A stretch of 64,000 bases of DNA. Source: Bradyrhizobium tropiciagri (lineage in GTDB: Bacteria; Pseudomonadota; Alphaproteobacteria; Rhizobiales; Xanthobacteraceae). How positions within the stretch are numbered: the first letter of the stretch is position 1; the number at the start of each line of letters is the position of its first letter. The position numbers were made by a program, and so were the translations under genes. The notes beneath the pieces were generated by a model. The model saw only the letters and a program-made list of their open reading frames with translations. It made no database searches and was not told the DNA's origin. Where the stretch lies: contig NZ_LFLZ01000006.1 in the NCBI RefSeq assembly GCF_001189845.1, positions 124,001 to 188,000 on the forward strand, given 5' to 3'. Of this stretch, positions 1 to 8,297 are shown in pieces.

Positions 1-357
1 GACGTGTTCGAGAAGCGCCACGGCGTGTGCCAGGATTTTGCCCATGTGATGATCGCCGGGCTTCGCGGCCTCGGCCTGCCCGCGGCCTATGTCAGCGGCT
101 ATCTGCGCACCATTCCACCGCCGGGCCAGCCGCGGTTGCAGGGTGCCGACGCAACCCATGCCTGGGTCTCGGTCTGGTGCGGCAGCGAGCTCGGCTGGGT
201 CGGGTTCGACCCGACCAACGATCTCATGGTCGCCAACGATCACATCATTCTCGCCATCGGCCGCGACTTCGCCGACGTCTCGCCGGTCGACGGCGTCATC
301 GTCGGCGCGCGCAAGCAGAAGCTTGCCGTCGCGGTCGACGTGCTGCCGGTGGAGTGA
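1..357 (+). CDS. Transglutaminase-like protein, C-terminal part (5' end outside window)
   Basis: Open from the first base of the window to the TGA at 355-357, so the true start lies upstream. The visible 118 codons carry the transglutaminase-core triad in order: Cys in GVCQDFAH, His in THAWVSVW and Asp in GFDPTNDL. This is the bacterial transglutaminase-like cysteine protease or acyltransferase superfamily; such proteins are common in alphaproteobacteria and their substrates are mostly unknown. The N-terminal domain cannot be judged. The next gene runs convergently and ends 24 bases downstream. Confidence 0.8.
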   Translation, partial: DVFEKRHGVCQDFAHVMIAGLRGLGLPAAYVSGYLRTIPPPGQPRLQGADATHAWVSVWCGSELGWVGFDPTNDLMVANDHIILAIGRDFADVSPVDGVIVGARKQKLAVAVDVLPVE

Positions 358-380
358 GTGCAGCGACGTAAGACCTCGGG

Positions 381-1883
381 TCAGGCCGCGTGCCGCTTGC
401 CCGATTTGTCCCACCCGATCGGGCTGACGATGATGCGGTCGCGGCCTTCATGCTTGGCTTGATACAGCGCCAGGTCCGCCGCCTTGAGCAGATCGCGCGA
501 GGTGCGCTCGTGATCCGGGACGAGGCAGGCCAATCCGATGCTGACGGTCGGCAACTCGTTTTGGGAGCCGCGCTCGACGGTCAGCTTCTCGCGAATACGT
601 TCGGCAACCTCCAACGCGCCCGCCTTGCCGATGCCGGGCAGCAGCACCGAAAACTCCTCGCCGCCATAGCGCGCCCCGAGATCCGTTACGCGCTTGGTGC
701 TGGCTGCGATGCACCGTCCCACGGTGGCGAGCACGGCGTCGCCGGCCTGGTGGCCGTAGGTATCGTTGAAGGCCTTGAAATGATCGACGTCGATCATCAG
801 CAGCGACACCGGCGCCTTGGCGCGCATGCCGCGACGCCATTCCGCTTCAAGGGTATCGTCGAGACGGCGGCGGTTGGCGAGGCCGGTCAGCGCATCCGTG
901 CTTGCGAGGTGCGCGAGCCGGCCTTCGGCGGCGGCGCGCCGTTTGAGGGCGGCGAGCAAATAGAACATCAGGACGATCGAGAAGCCGCAGAGCGCTGCCA
1001 CTACGCTGCCGATCAGCCAGACCTGCTGCCACCAGTCGGCATAGATGCCGTCGAGCGCGAGACCTTCGGCGATGATCAGGGGATGGTGTCCGACCGCCTG
1101 GAAAACATAGAGCCGGCCGACATGATCGACGATCGATTTCGTCGTGTAGAAGCCGGATTGCCGTGCCGGATACTGCTTGAAGACCTGCGAGTCCCTGATG
1201 CTCTGCCCGATCTTGCCGATGTCGAACGGCGCGCGCATCAGCATGACGCCGTTGGTGTCGAACAGCGCCATGCTGTCGCCGAAGCCGAAGTTCAGCTTGC
1301 GAAACAGGTTGTGGAAATAGCTGAGCCGCATGCTGCCCGCGACCACACCGGCAAACGATCCGTCGTCATTGCTGATGCGACGGCTCAGGCTGACCAGATA
1401 TTCACCGTCTGGCGTAACCCAGGGCGCGCTGATGAACAATCCGCTGTTCGCTCGCGTCCGATGCACCTGGAAGAAGTCGCGGTCGGCGTAGTTTGCGGTG
1501 CGGGGCATCAACGTCCGGGAATCGAGCGTGACGTCTCCCGCCGTATTCAGCACGAGGATCGAGCCGAGATCCTTGGCGGTGGCGGCGCGGTCGAACAGCA
1601 CGACTTGGCGAAGCTCCGGGCTGACCTTGCCGAGCTCCGGCAGCTTGACGCCGTCAGCGACGGCTTGCAGCGAGAGATCGTAGAGTTCGATGTTGCGGTC
1701 GATCTCGCTTGCGATGGAGGCGACGAGGTTGGTCGCACCTTCCTTTGCATGCTGATAGTCCTTGCCGGCCATCTGCCAGAGAATGGATGCGCAGATCGCC
1801 GAAAAGCACAAGACGAGGCCGATCCCGAGCGCAAGGAGCCGTTTGGTCGGCACCGCCTTCGGCCTTGGCAACAGCCCGTTCAT
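381..1883 (-). CDS. Membrane diguanylate cyclase with periplasmic sensor domain
   Basis: A 500-residue protein. A hydrophobic helix at about residues 16-38 is followed by an extracytoplasmic region of about 240 residues that resembles a double-Cache/PDC sensor, then a second membrane helix near 290-312 and a C-terminal GGDEF domain. The active-site motif reads RYGGEEF near residue 408, and an RVTD inhibitory I-site lies five residues upstream. It should therefore make cyclic di-GMP from two GTP and be product-inhibited. No EAL domain is present. The ligand is unknown. It sits next to a chemotaxis receptor, also on the minus strand, but the 161-base gap gives no evidence of a shared operon. 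Confidence 0.93.
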   Translation of the reverse strand: MNGLLPRPKAVPTKRLLALGIGLVLCFSAICASILWQMAGKDYQHAKEGATNLVASIASEIDRNIELYDLSLQAVADGVKLPELGKVSPELRQVVLFDRAATAKDLGSILVLNTAGDVTLDSRTLMPRTANYADRDFFQVHRTRANSGLFISAPWVTPDGEYLVSLSRRISNDDGSFAGVVAGSMRLSYFHNLFRKLNFGFGDSMALFDTNGVMLMRAPFDIGKIGQSIRDSQVFKQYPARQSGFYTTKSIVDHVGRLYVFQAVGHHPLIIAEGLALDGIYADWWQQVWLIGSVVAALCGFSIVLMFYLLAALKRRAAAEGRLAHLASTDALTGLANRRRLDDTLEAEWRRGMRAKAPVSLLMIDVDHFKAFNDTYGHQAGDAVLATVGRCIAASTKRVTDLGARYGGEEFSVLLPGIGKAGALEVAERIREKLTVERGSQNELPTVSIGLACLVPDHERTSRDLLKAADLALYQAKHEGRDRIIVSPIGWDKSGKRHAA

Positions 1884-2044
1884 TGCTCGCTTCCACTTTC
1901 CCCGCGCCCCCGCGCTTTGACGCTTTCTATGGGGGTATCAAATTGAAAAAGGCGACCTGAAGCGCAGGCAATTTGCACGCGTGCGTTGGGGGACTGTTAA
2001 CCATCCGGATTGCGTCGTGGGCTCCGGCACAGCGTGCGATCCGT

Positions 2045-3805
2045 TCAGGTCCCGGTCGGACGCAGGCCGCCGGCGGCATTGCTGCGCAGATTGCGGAAGA
2101 ACTGCTCGACTTCGCGCGACAGCGTCTCGGCAGTTGCGGTCAGATCGTTCGATGCCGCGAGCACCGATTCCGCCGCCTTGCTGGTCTGGTCCATGTCGTC
2201 GCGGAGCGAGCCGACATTCGTCACCAGGGTTTCGTTGCCCTCGGCGGCCATCTGCGCGTTCGCGGAGATTTCGCGCGTGGCCGCGTCCTGCTGGCCGATT
2301 GCGCTGGCAATGTTGGCGGTGACGTTGCTGATCTCGCGCACCGCCTGGCCGATCTCGCGCACGGCGGCCACCGAGTTGCGGGTCGAGGCCTGGATCAGGC
2401 CGACATTCTCGCTGATCTCGGCGGTTGCTTTCGCGGTCTGCGCGGCCAGCGCCTTGACCTCGTGCGCAACGACCGCGAAGCCGCGGCCGGCATCGCCGGC
2501 GCGGGCGGCTTCGATGGTGGCGTTGAGCGCGAGCAAATTGGTCTGCTCGGCGATCGCCTGGATCAGGCTCAACACGCCGTCGATGCGCTGCGTGGTGGCG
2601 GCAAGGCTCTCGATCTCGGTGATCGACCGGTCGGTGCGCGCACCGGCCTGATCGACCGCGCCGGAGGACTGCTTGACCTGGCGGCCGATCTCCTCGACCG
2701 AGGCGGAGAGCTCTTCGGCTGCACCCGCCACCGCGGAGACGTTGCTCGAGGCCTGTTCGGTCGCGCCGGCCGCCGCAACCGCCCGGCCGTTGGCGTCCGA
2801 TGCGACGGTCGCGATGGTCTGCGCGGTTTGACGCATCGTCGCCGCGTTGTCGTGCACCGCGCGGAGCACCTCGCCGATCGTGCCGCGGAACGTCTCGACG
2901 AAGCTCTCGATATGGCGGCCGCGGGCGTCGCGGGCCTCGGAGTCCCGCACGACTTGCGCGTTCAGGCTCCGATTGCGATCCATCGCCTCCTGGAACACCT
3001 TGATGGCGCGCGCCAATGCGCCGATCTCGTCGCCGCGATCGACATGCGGCACGTCGACATGGTCGGCCCCCTCGGCGACGTGCTTGATGGTCGTGGTGAT
3101 CTGCGACAGCGGCCGCGCCACCGAGCGGGCGATGATCAGGACGCCGAGCACCACCACGATCAGGGCGGCGGCGCCGAGCCCGGTCAGCAATAGCGCCAGC
3201 TCACGGTTGGTGTCGGTCTGTTGGGCCAGCTTCTTGCTGCGCTCGGCGTAGACCTTGGAAAGCGCCTCGAGGTCCTTGTTCAGCGCGGTACGCACGTCGC
3301 GGTTGGCGTCGTTGTCGCCCCACTCACGTCCGGCTGCCGCGCCGATCTCGATGCCGCGCCGGACCAGCTCTTTGCGGAACTCGATGAACTGCTCGATGCG
3401 CTTCTTGAACACTGCGAATTCGGTGGCATCGTCGGCCTGCACCAGGGTTTCCCAGTTCTTGACCACGCCGCGGATGCGCTCGTTGAACGCCAGCAGCCCG
3501 TCGCCGTATTTCTTCACCGCGGCCGGGTCGGTCGACATGTAGATGCCGCGGGATTCCATCACCACGGCATAGACCAGCGAGTTGACCCGCTCGACGTTGA
3601 GGGCGGCACGGCTGGCGAGGTCGACGGCCGCGGTCAGCTCGGCGTTGCGCCGCGCGTTGTAGTCGGACAGGACGGTGATGGCCGCGGTCAGCGCCGCAAT
3701 CAGCGCAAACGTCGAGTACAGCCTGGCAGCAAGCGAGAATCGGGACGCCATTGGAGGCCGGGACATGGAGGTGGGGGATGTGGTGGGGGCGGGCATTGAG
3801 GGCAC
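2045..3805 (-). CDS. Methyl-accepting chemotaxis protein
   Basis: A 586-residue receptor. An N-terminal membrane helix at about residues 25-45 is followed by a periplasmic helical bundle, a second helix near 205-228 ([20 protein letters not shown]), a HAMP linker and a long signalling coiled coil. The hairpin tip that contacts CheA/CheW is conserved ([20 protein letters not shown]). It should couple an unknown periplasmic signal to flagellar or cyclic-di-GMP-related behaviour. The start is uncertain: ATG at 3805 has a TTGGAG ribosome site nine bases upstream, while Met codons at 3766 and 3751 would give shorter forms beginning nearer the first helix. Confidence 0.93.
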   Translation of the reverse strand: MPSMPAPTTSPTSMSRPPMASRFSLAARLYSTFALIAALTAAITVLSDYNARRNAELTAAVDLASRAALNVERVNSLVYAVVMESRGIYMSTDPAAVKKYGDGLLAFNERIRGVVKNWETLVQADDATEFAVFKKRIEQFIEFRKELVRRGIEIGAAAGREWGDNDANRDVRTALNKDLEALSKVYAERSKKLAQQTDTNRELALLLTGLGAAALIVVVLGVLIIARSVARPLSQITTTIKHVAEGADHVDVPHVDRGDEIGALARAIKVFQEAMDRNRSLNAQVVRDSEARDARGRHIESFVETFRGTIGEVLRAVHDNAATMRQTAQTIATVASDANGRAVAAAGATEQASSNVSAVAGAAEELSASVEEIGRQVKQSSGAVDQAGARTDRSITEIESLAATTQRIDGVLSLIQAIAEQTNLLALNATIEAARAGDAGRGFAVVAHEVKALAAQTAKATAEISENVGLIQASTRNSVAAVREIGQAVREISNVTANIASAIGQQDAATREISANAQMAAEGNETLVTNVGSLRDDMDQTSKAAESVLAASNDLTATAETLSREVEQFFRNLRSNAAGGLRPTGT

Positions 3806-4098
3806 TCCAAGAGGCCGGGGAGCACCTTCGGCCGATTAAAGCTTATGCAAAATCTTCATGGATAATTTCTTAACGGGCGAGCCCTGGCGCGGCTGCAACC
3901 GCTAAAATCCCTAAATAATCCCAATGTCTTATGAGGGCCTCCGCGTCCCGCGGGGTTCCAGTGGCAGGCCGCTATGTTGAATGACGCGCCGCCATCATCA
4001 TCACTCATCAACATCCGCGGGCGCGCAGCGCGAAGCCGATGGCACGACTTTCGCAAAGAGGTGCTAGGTTACGCTGCCCCAGCCCCACGCGACTCCCC

Positions 4099-5481
4099 AT
4101 GCTCTATCGTCACACCATCGCCGCCACCAATTACGCATTCGACGATCTGCGCATCCTGCTTGCCAAGGCCTCGCCGCCGCGCTCGGGCGACCGGCTGGCT
4201 GGCATCGCGGCCGACAGTGCCGCGGAGATGATCGCCGCGCGGCTCGCGCTTGCCAGCGTTCCGCTCAAGCAATTCCTCGATGAGCCTGTCATCCCCTACG
4301 AGGAGGACGAAGTCACCCGCCTGATCCTCGACAGCCACGACGTCGCCGGCTTCCTGCCGGTGTCCTCGCTCACCGTCGGCGGCTTCCGCGACTGGCTGCT
4401 GTCGGATGCCGCCACCACGGATGCGATCAGAAAGATCTCGCGCGGCATCACACCGGAGATGGTGGCCGCGGTGTCGAAGCTGATGCGCAACCAGGATCTG
4501 ATCCTGGTCGCGAAGAAGTGCGAGGTGATCACCCGCTTCCGCAACACCATCGGCCTGCGCGGGCGCATGGGCACGCGGCTGCAGCCGAACCATCCTTTCG
4601 ACGACCCCAAGGGCATCACCGCCTCGATCCTCGACGGACTGCTGCTGGGATCGGGCGATGCCTGCATCGGCATCAATCCGGTGAGCGACGATCCGAAAGT
4701 CATCGGCACCCTGCTGCGGCTGCTGGACGACGTCATCACGCGGCTCGGGATTCCGACGCAGGGCTGTGTGCTCACCCACGTCACGACCACGCTTGGAGTG
4801 ATCGGGCAGGGGGTGCCGGTCGATCTCGTGTTCCAGTCGATCGCAGGCACCGAGGCGGCCAATCGCAGTTTCGGCGTCGACCTCTCGCTGTTGCGGGAGG
4901 CGCGGGAAGCCGGGCTTTCGCTCCGGCGCGGCACGGTCGGTGACAATGTGATGTATTTCGAGACCGGGCAGGGCTCGGCACTGTCGGCCAACGCCCATCA
5001 CCAGGTCGACCAGCAGACCTGCGAGGCGCGGGCCTATGCGGTGGCGCGCGCATTCGATCCGCTGCTCGTCAACAGCGTGGTCGGCTTCATCGGTCCCGAA
5101 TACCTCTATGACGGCAAGGAAATCATCCGCGCCGGGCTCGAGGATCATTTCTGCGGCAAGCTGCTCGGCCTGCCGCTCGGGATCGACGTCTGCTACACCA
5201 ATCACGCCGAGGCCGATCAGGACGACATGGACAATCTCCTGACGCTGCTTGCGGCCGCAGGCGTGAACTTCATCATGGGCGTGCCGGGCGCCGATGACGT
5301 GATGCTGAACTATCAGTCGACATCGTTTCACGATGCGCTCTACATTCGCGACCTGTTGGGCCTGAAGCGGGCGCCGGAATTCGACGACTGGCTGGTGCGC
5401 GCAGGCCTTGCCGGGCAGGACTTCCGCCTCGCCAGCGATCCGGGGCGGCTGCCCGACCTTGCTGCCCGGCTCCTGACCTGA
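4099..5481 (+). CDS. eutB: Ethanolamine ammonia-lyase large subunit EutB
   Basis: A 460-residue protein with the family's usual N-terminus (MLYRHTIAATNYAFDDL). I chose ATG 4099 because the open frame upstream (from 4039) shows no family sequence. EutB is the catalytic TIM-barrel subunit of the adenosylcobalamin-dependent enzyme that converts ethanolamine to acetaldehyde and ammonia. Recognisable EutB stretches include RFRNTIGLRGRMGTRLQPNH and the IDVCYTNHAEADQDDMDNL region. No microcompartment shell genes or eutA reactivase gene are nearby, so this is the short, compartment-free form. Its partner eutC is not adjacent: hpnP lies between them. Confidence 0.96.
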   Translation: MLYRHTIAATNYAFDDLRILLAKASPPRSGDRLAGIAADSAAEMIAARLALASVPLKQFLDEPVIPYEEDEVTRLILDSHDVAGFLPVSSLTVGGFRDWLLSDAATTDAIRKISRGITPEMVAAVSKLMRNQDLILVAKKCEVITRFRNTIGLRGRMGTRLQPNHPFDDPKGITASILDGLLLGSGDACIGINPVSDDPKVIGTLLRLLDDVITRLGIPTQGCVLTHVTTTLGVIGQGVPVDLVFQSIAGTEAANRSFGVDLSLLREAREAGLSLRRGTVGDNVMYFETGQGSALSANAHHQVDQQTCEARAYAVARAFDPLLVNSVVGFIGPEYLYDGKEIIRAGLEDHFCGKLLGLPLGIDVCYTNHAEADQDDMDNLLTLLAAAGVNFIMGVPGADDVMLNYQSTSFHDALYIRDLLGLKRAPEFDDWLVRAGLAGQDFRLASDPGRLPDLAARLLT

Positions 5482-5609
5482 CGGGATAGCAATATTCTGC
5501 AGAGCAACTATCTCGCCGTTGTGACGTTGGTGAGTGCCACAATGTTGAAGAATTTCTGGCCCAGCGTTCCACGCCATGGTTAGATTTGCGGGTGCTTCGG
5601 GGTCGATTG

Positions 5610-7196
5610 ATGAGAGCTGAGGGCATAAAGACAACACGACGTATCCTCTGCGTCTTTCCGCGCTATACGTCGTCGTTTGGGACCTTCGAGCACTCCTACC
5701 CCCTGACTGACGGCGTCAAGGCGTTCATGCCGCCGCAGGGCCTGCTGCTGATTGCCGCATACCTCCCCGAGAACTGGCCGGTCCGTTTCGTCGACGAGAA
5801 CCTGCGTCCGGCGACGGTGGAGGATTTCGAGTGGGCGGACGCGGTGTTCGTCAGCGGTATGCACATCCAGCGCCAGCAGATGAATGACATCTGCCGGCGC
5901 GCGCATGAGCACGACCTGGTGGTCGCGATCGGCGGTCCGTCGGTCAGTGCGTGTCCGGACTATTACCCCTCATTCGACTACCTTCATGTCGGTGAACTCG
6001 GTGATGCGACCAATGAGCTGATCGGGCGCCTGGCCGATGACACCAGTCGTCCCGACCAGCAGGTGGTGCTGAAGACCATCGACCGCCTGCCGATGACGGA
6101 TTTCCCGCTGCCGGCCTATGAGCTAGCCGAAACCAAGAAGTACTTTCTCGGCAGCATTCAGTTCTCCTCGGGCTGCCCCTATCAGTGCGAGTTCTGCGAC
6201 ATCCCCGGGCTCTATGGCCGCAATCCGCGGTTGAAGTCGCCGCAGCAGATCATCGCGGAGCTCGACAAGCTGCGCGCATGCGGCGCGACTGACACGGTCT
6301 ATTTCGTCGACGACAATTTCATCGGCAACCGCAAGGCGGCGAGCGAGCTGCTGCCGCATCTGATCGAATGGCAGAAGCGGACCGGTTATGTCACGCGTCT
6401 CGCCTGCGAGGCGACGCTCAACATCGCCAAGCGGCCCGAGATCCTGGAGAAGATGCGCGAGGCCTTCTTCGTGACGATCTTCGTCGGCATCGAGACGCCC
6501 GATCCCGACGCGCTGAAGGCGATGCACAAGGATCAGAACATGATGGTTCCGATCCTGGAGGGGGTGCGCACCATCAACTCCTTCGGCATGGAGGTCGTCT
6601 CCGGCATCATCATGGGGCTCGATACCGACAAGCCCCAGACCGGTGACGCGCTCATCTCCTTCGTCGAGGAGTCCCGGATTCCGCTTCTGACCATCAATCT
6701 GCTGCAGGCGTTGCCGAAGACGCCGCTGTGGGACCGGCTCGAAAAGGCGGGGCGGCTGATCGATGATGAGGGCCGCGACTCCAATGTCGAGTTCCTGCTG
6801 CCCTATGAGGACGTGGTCAGTTCCTGGCGCAAATGCATGGAAATCGCCTACGAGCCGAAGAAGCTGTTCGATCGCTATCTGCATCAATGCAACTATACCT
6901 ATGCCAACCGCATCAAGGTGCCGGTCAGCCCGGAGATGAAGAGCTGGGCCAACATCCGGCGCGGCCTGATCATGCTGCGCAACATCTTCTGGAAGGTCGG
7001 CGTGCTCGGCGACTACAGGCGCGTGTTCTGGAAGTTTGCGCTCGGCCGGCTCAAGCGCGGCGATATCGAGGGGCTGATCTCGGCGACGCTGGTTGCGCAC
7101 CATCTGATCACGTTTGCGCGCGCAGCCTCCAGCGGCCGGCAGAACGCCTCGAACTACTCGATCCGGCTGCGCGAGGCTTCCGTTCCCGCCGAATGA
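5610..7196 (+). CDS. hpnP: Hopanoid C-2 methylase, B12-binding radical SAM protein HpnP
   Basis: A 528-residue protein with an N-terminal cobalamin-binding-like domain ([20 protein letters not shown] onward, about residues 8-150), a radical SAM core with C-x3-C-x2-C at Cys189, Cys193 and Cys196 (CPYQCEFC) and a C-terminal DUF4070-type region. It matches the hopanoid C-2 methylases known from Rhodopseudomonas and Bradyrhizobium, which put a methyl group on ring A of hopanoids to give 2-methylhopanoids. I chose ATG 5610 over the in-frame TTG at 5586. It begins 128 bases after eutB and ends only 4 bases before eutC, so hpnP and eutC are probably translationally coupled. A related B12-radical SAM methylase of other specificity cannot be fully excluded, but the hopanoid context supports HpnP. 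Confidence 0.88.
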   Translation: MRAEGIKTTRRILCVFPRYTSSFGTFEHSYPLTDGVKAFMPPQGLLLIAAYLPENWPVRFVDENLRPATVEDFEWADAVFVSGMHIQRQQMNDICRRAHEHDLVVAIGGPSVSACPDYYPSFDYLHVGELGDATNELIGRLADDTSRPDQQVVLKTIDRLPMTDFPLPAYELAETKKYFLGSIQFSSGCPYQCEFCDIPGLYGRNPRLKSPQQIIAELDKLRACGATDTVYFVDDNFIGNRKAASELLPHLIEWQKRTGYVTRLACEATLNIAKRPEILEKMREAFFVTIFVGIETPDPDALKAMHKDQNMMVPILEGVRTINSFGMEVVSGIIMGLDTDKPQTGDALISFVEESRIPLLTINLLQALPKTPLWDRLEKAGRLIDDEGRDSNVEFLLPYEDVVSSWRKCMEIAYEPKKLFDRYLHQCNYTYANRIKVPVSPEMKSWANIRRGLIMLRNIFWKVGVLGDYRRVFWKFALGRLKRGDIEGLISATLVAHHLITFARAASSGRQNASNYSIRLREASVPAE

Positions 7197-7200
7197 CAGC

Positions 7201-7995
7201 ATGACGACACCGCCGGCGCCATCGTCCCCTTCGCTACCCGATTTGCGTGACCTTACGCCGGCGCGCGTCGGGCTCGGCCGGTCCGGGGCCAGCCTGCCGA
7301 CCGATGCGTTGCTCTCGTTTACGCTCGACCACGCCCGCGCGCGCGACGCCGTTCACGCGGCGTTCGAAATCAGCAGCATTGCGGCCGGTCTTGCCGGCCT
7401 CGGCATCACGCCGCGCGAGGTGTCGAGCCAGGCGCACGACCGGCGTGACTATCTGCGCCGGCCGGATCTCGGTCGCATGCTGGATTCCGCATCGCAGCGG
7501 TCGCTGGAAAGCAGCGGCATCGCCGCGTGCTCGTGCGTCATCGTGATCGGAGACGGCCTGTCGCCGACGGCGGTCAATGTGCACGCCGTCGAATTGATCC
7601 GGCACCTGTTGCCGCGGCTCACGGCCGACGGGATCGACACTGGTGCGGTGGTCGTCGCGTCCGGCGCGCGCGTTGCGCTCGGTGACGAGATCGGCGCCAT
7701 CCTCGGCGCGCGCATGCTGGTGATGCTGATCGGCGAGCGGCCCGGCCTCTCCGCGCCCGACAGCCTTGGCGCCTATCTCACCTTTGCGCCGCGGATCGGC
7801 CTCACCGATGCCGACCGCAATTGCATCTCCAACATCCACCGTGCCGGGCTGAGCTATCCGGAAGCCGCATTCAGAATCGCCTGGCTTGTGCGCGAAGGCC
7901 TGGCACGCCAGATCACCGGGGTCGTGTTGAAAGATGAAAGCGGCGGTGGATCGTCACAGAATGCGCTCCCAGGGTGTGGCAAATCAGATACTTAA
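7201..7995 (+). CDS. eutC: Ethanolamine ammonia-lyase small subunit EutC
   Basis: A 264-residue protein beginning at ATG 7201, four bases after the hpnP stop. EutC hallmarks are [17 protein letters not shown] near residue 20, [17 protein letters not shown] sequence ([19 protein letters not shown]), the [16 protein letters not shown] stretch and the [20 protein letters not shown] block. It forms the B12-binding interface with EutB. The last 18 or so residues after VVLKDES are Ser/Gly-rich and look like a non-conserved tail. It is separated from eutB by hpnP but remains on the same strand and probably in the same transcript. Confidence 0.94.
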   Translation: MTTPPAPSSPSLPDLRDLTPARVGLGRSGASLPTDALLSFTLDHARARDAVHAAFEISSIAAGLAGLGITPREVSSQAHDRRDYLRRPDLGRMLDSASQRSLESSGIAACSCVIVIGDGLSPTAVNVHAVELIRHLLPRLTADGIDTGAVVVASGARVALGDEIGAILGARMLVMLIGERPGLSAPDSLGAYLTFAPRIGLTDADRNCISNIHRAGLSYPEAAFRIAWLVREGLARQITGVVLKDESGGGSSQNALPGCGKSDT

Positions 7996-8297
7996 TGGTG
8001 GGGATCGCCGGTTCCCCGCCAATTTGGTCAGACCCTCGCCCTCGCGCTTGCGAGCAAAGGGGCGGACAGGTAAAACCGGCGCCGGTCAATATTCGCGTGT
8101 TTTCAAGGACTAGCGCCGATCAGTTGCGCTCACCCGCCTCATTCGCGCCCCTAAAGCATGATCCGGAAAAGTGCGAAGCAGTTTTCCGAAAAGATCATGC
8201 GCAAACAAGGAGCTAAAGCGGTGACGATCCAAGCTGATCTCATCCCGCTTTAGACCCAAGCTAGACAGATTGAGCCGTTTTCAGAACTGGACAGGGC
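7996..8297. other. Intergenic region with palindromic repeat
   Basis: Between eutC and the RND gene there is no credible coding sequence. The second half is occupied by a palindromic element (8156-8253, described separately). The remainder shows no clear promoter or terminator that I can call. Confidence 0.6.
8156..8253. repeat. Dispersed palindromic repeat, family A (GCATGATCCGGAAAA type)
   Basis: The core 8156-8200 is an imperfect inverted repeat: GCATGATCCGGAAAAG on the left and CTTTTCGGAAAACTG-type sequence on the complementary arm, ending GATCATGC. A second inverted pair, GCTAAAGCG at 8212 and CGCTTTAG at 8246-8253, follows. Near-identical cores recur at 57754, 57808 and 60740. I recognise this as a repeat common in Bradyrhizobium genomes. 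It carries no coding capacity. Confidence 0.85.

Noticed and set aside
390..1946. Long open frame opposite the diguanylate cyclase gene
   Set aside because: It is Arg/Gly/His-rich with no family sequence and mirrors the GC-rich third codon positions of a clear GGDEF gene on the other strand. The same applies to the long frames opposite the chemotaxis receptor, eutB, shc, the metallophosphoesterase and dnaE2.
3806..4098. Start of EutB at 4039
   Set aside because: The frame is open from 4039, but the first 20 codons lack EutB similarity, and MLYRHTI at 4099 is the family start.
5482..5609. Cobalamin riboswitch or EcfG promoter before hpnP
   Set aside because: The 128-base gap has no recognisable B12-box, is too short for a full cobalamin riboswitch, and contains no GGAAC on the coding strand.
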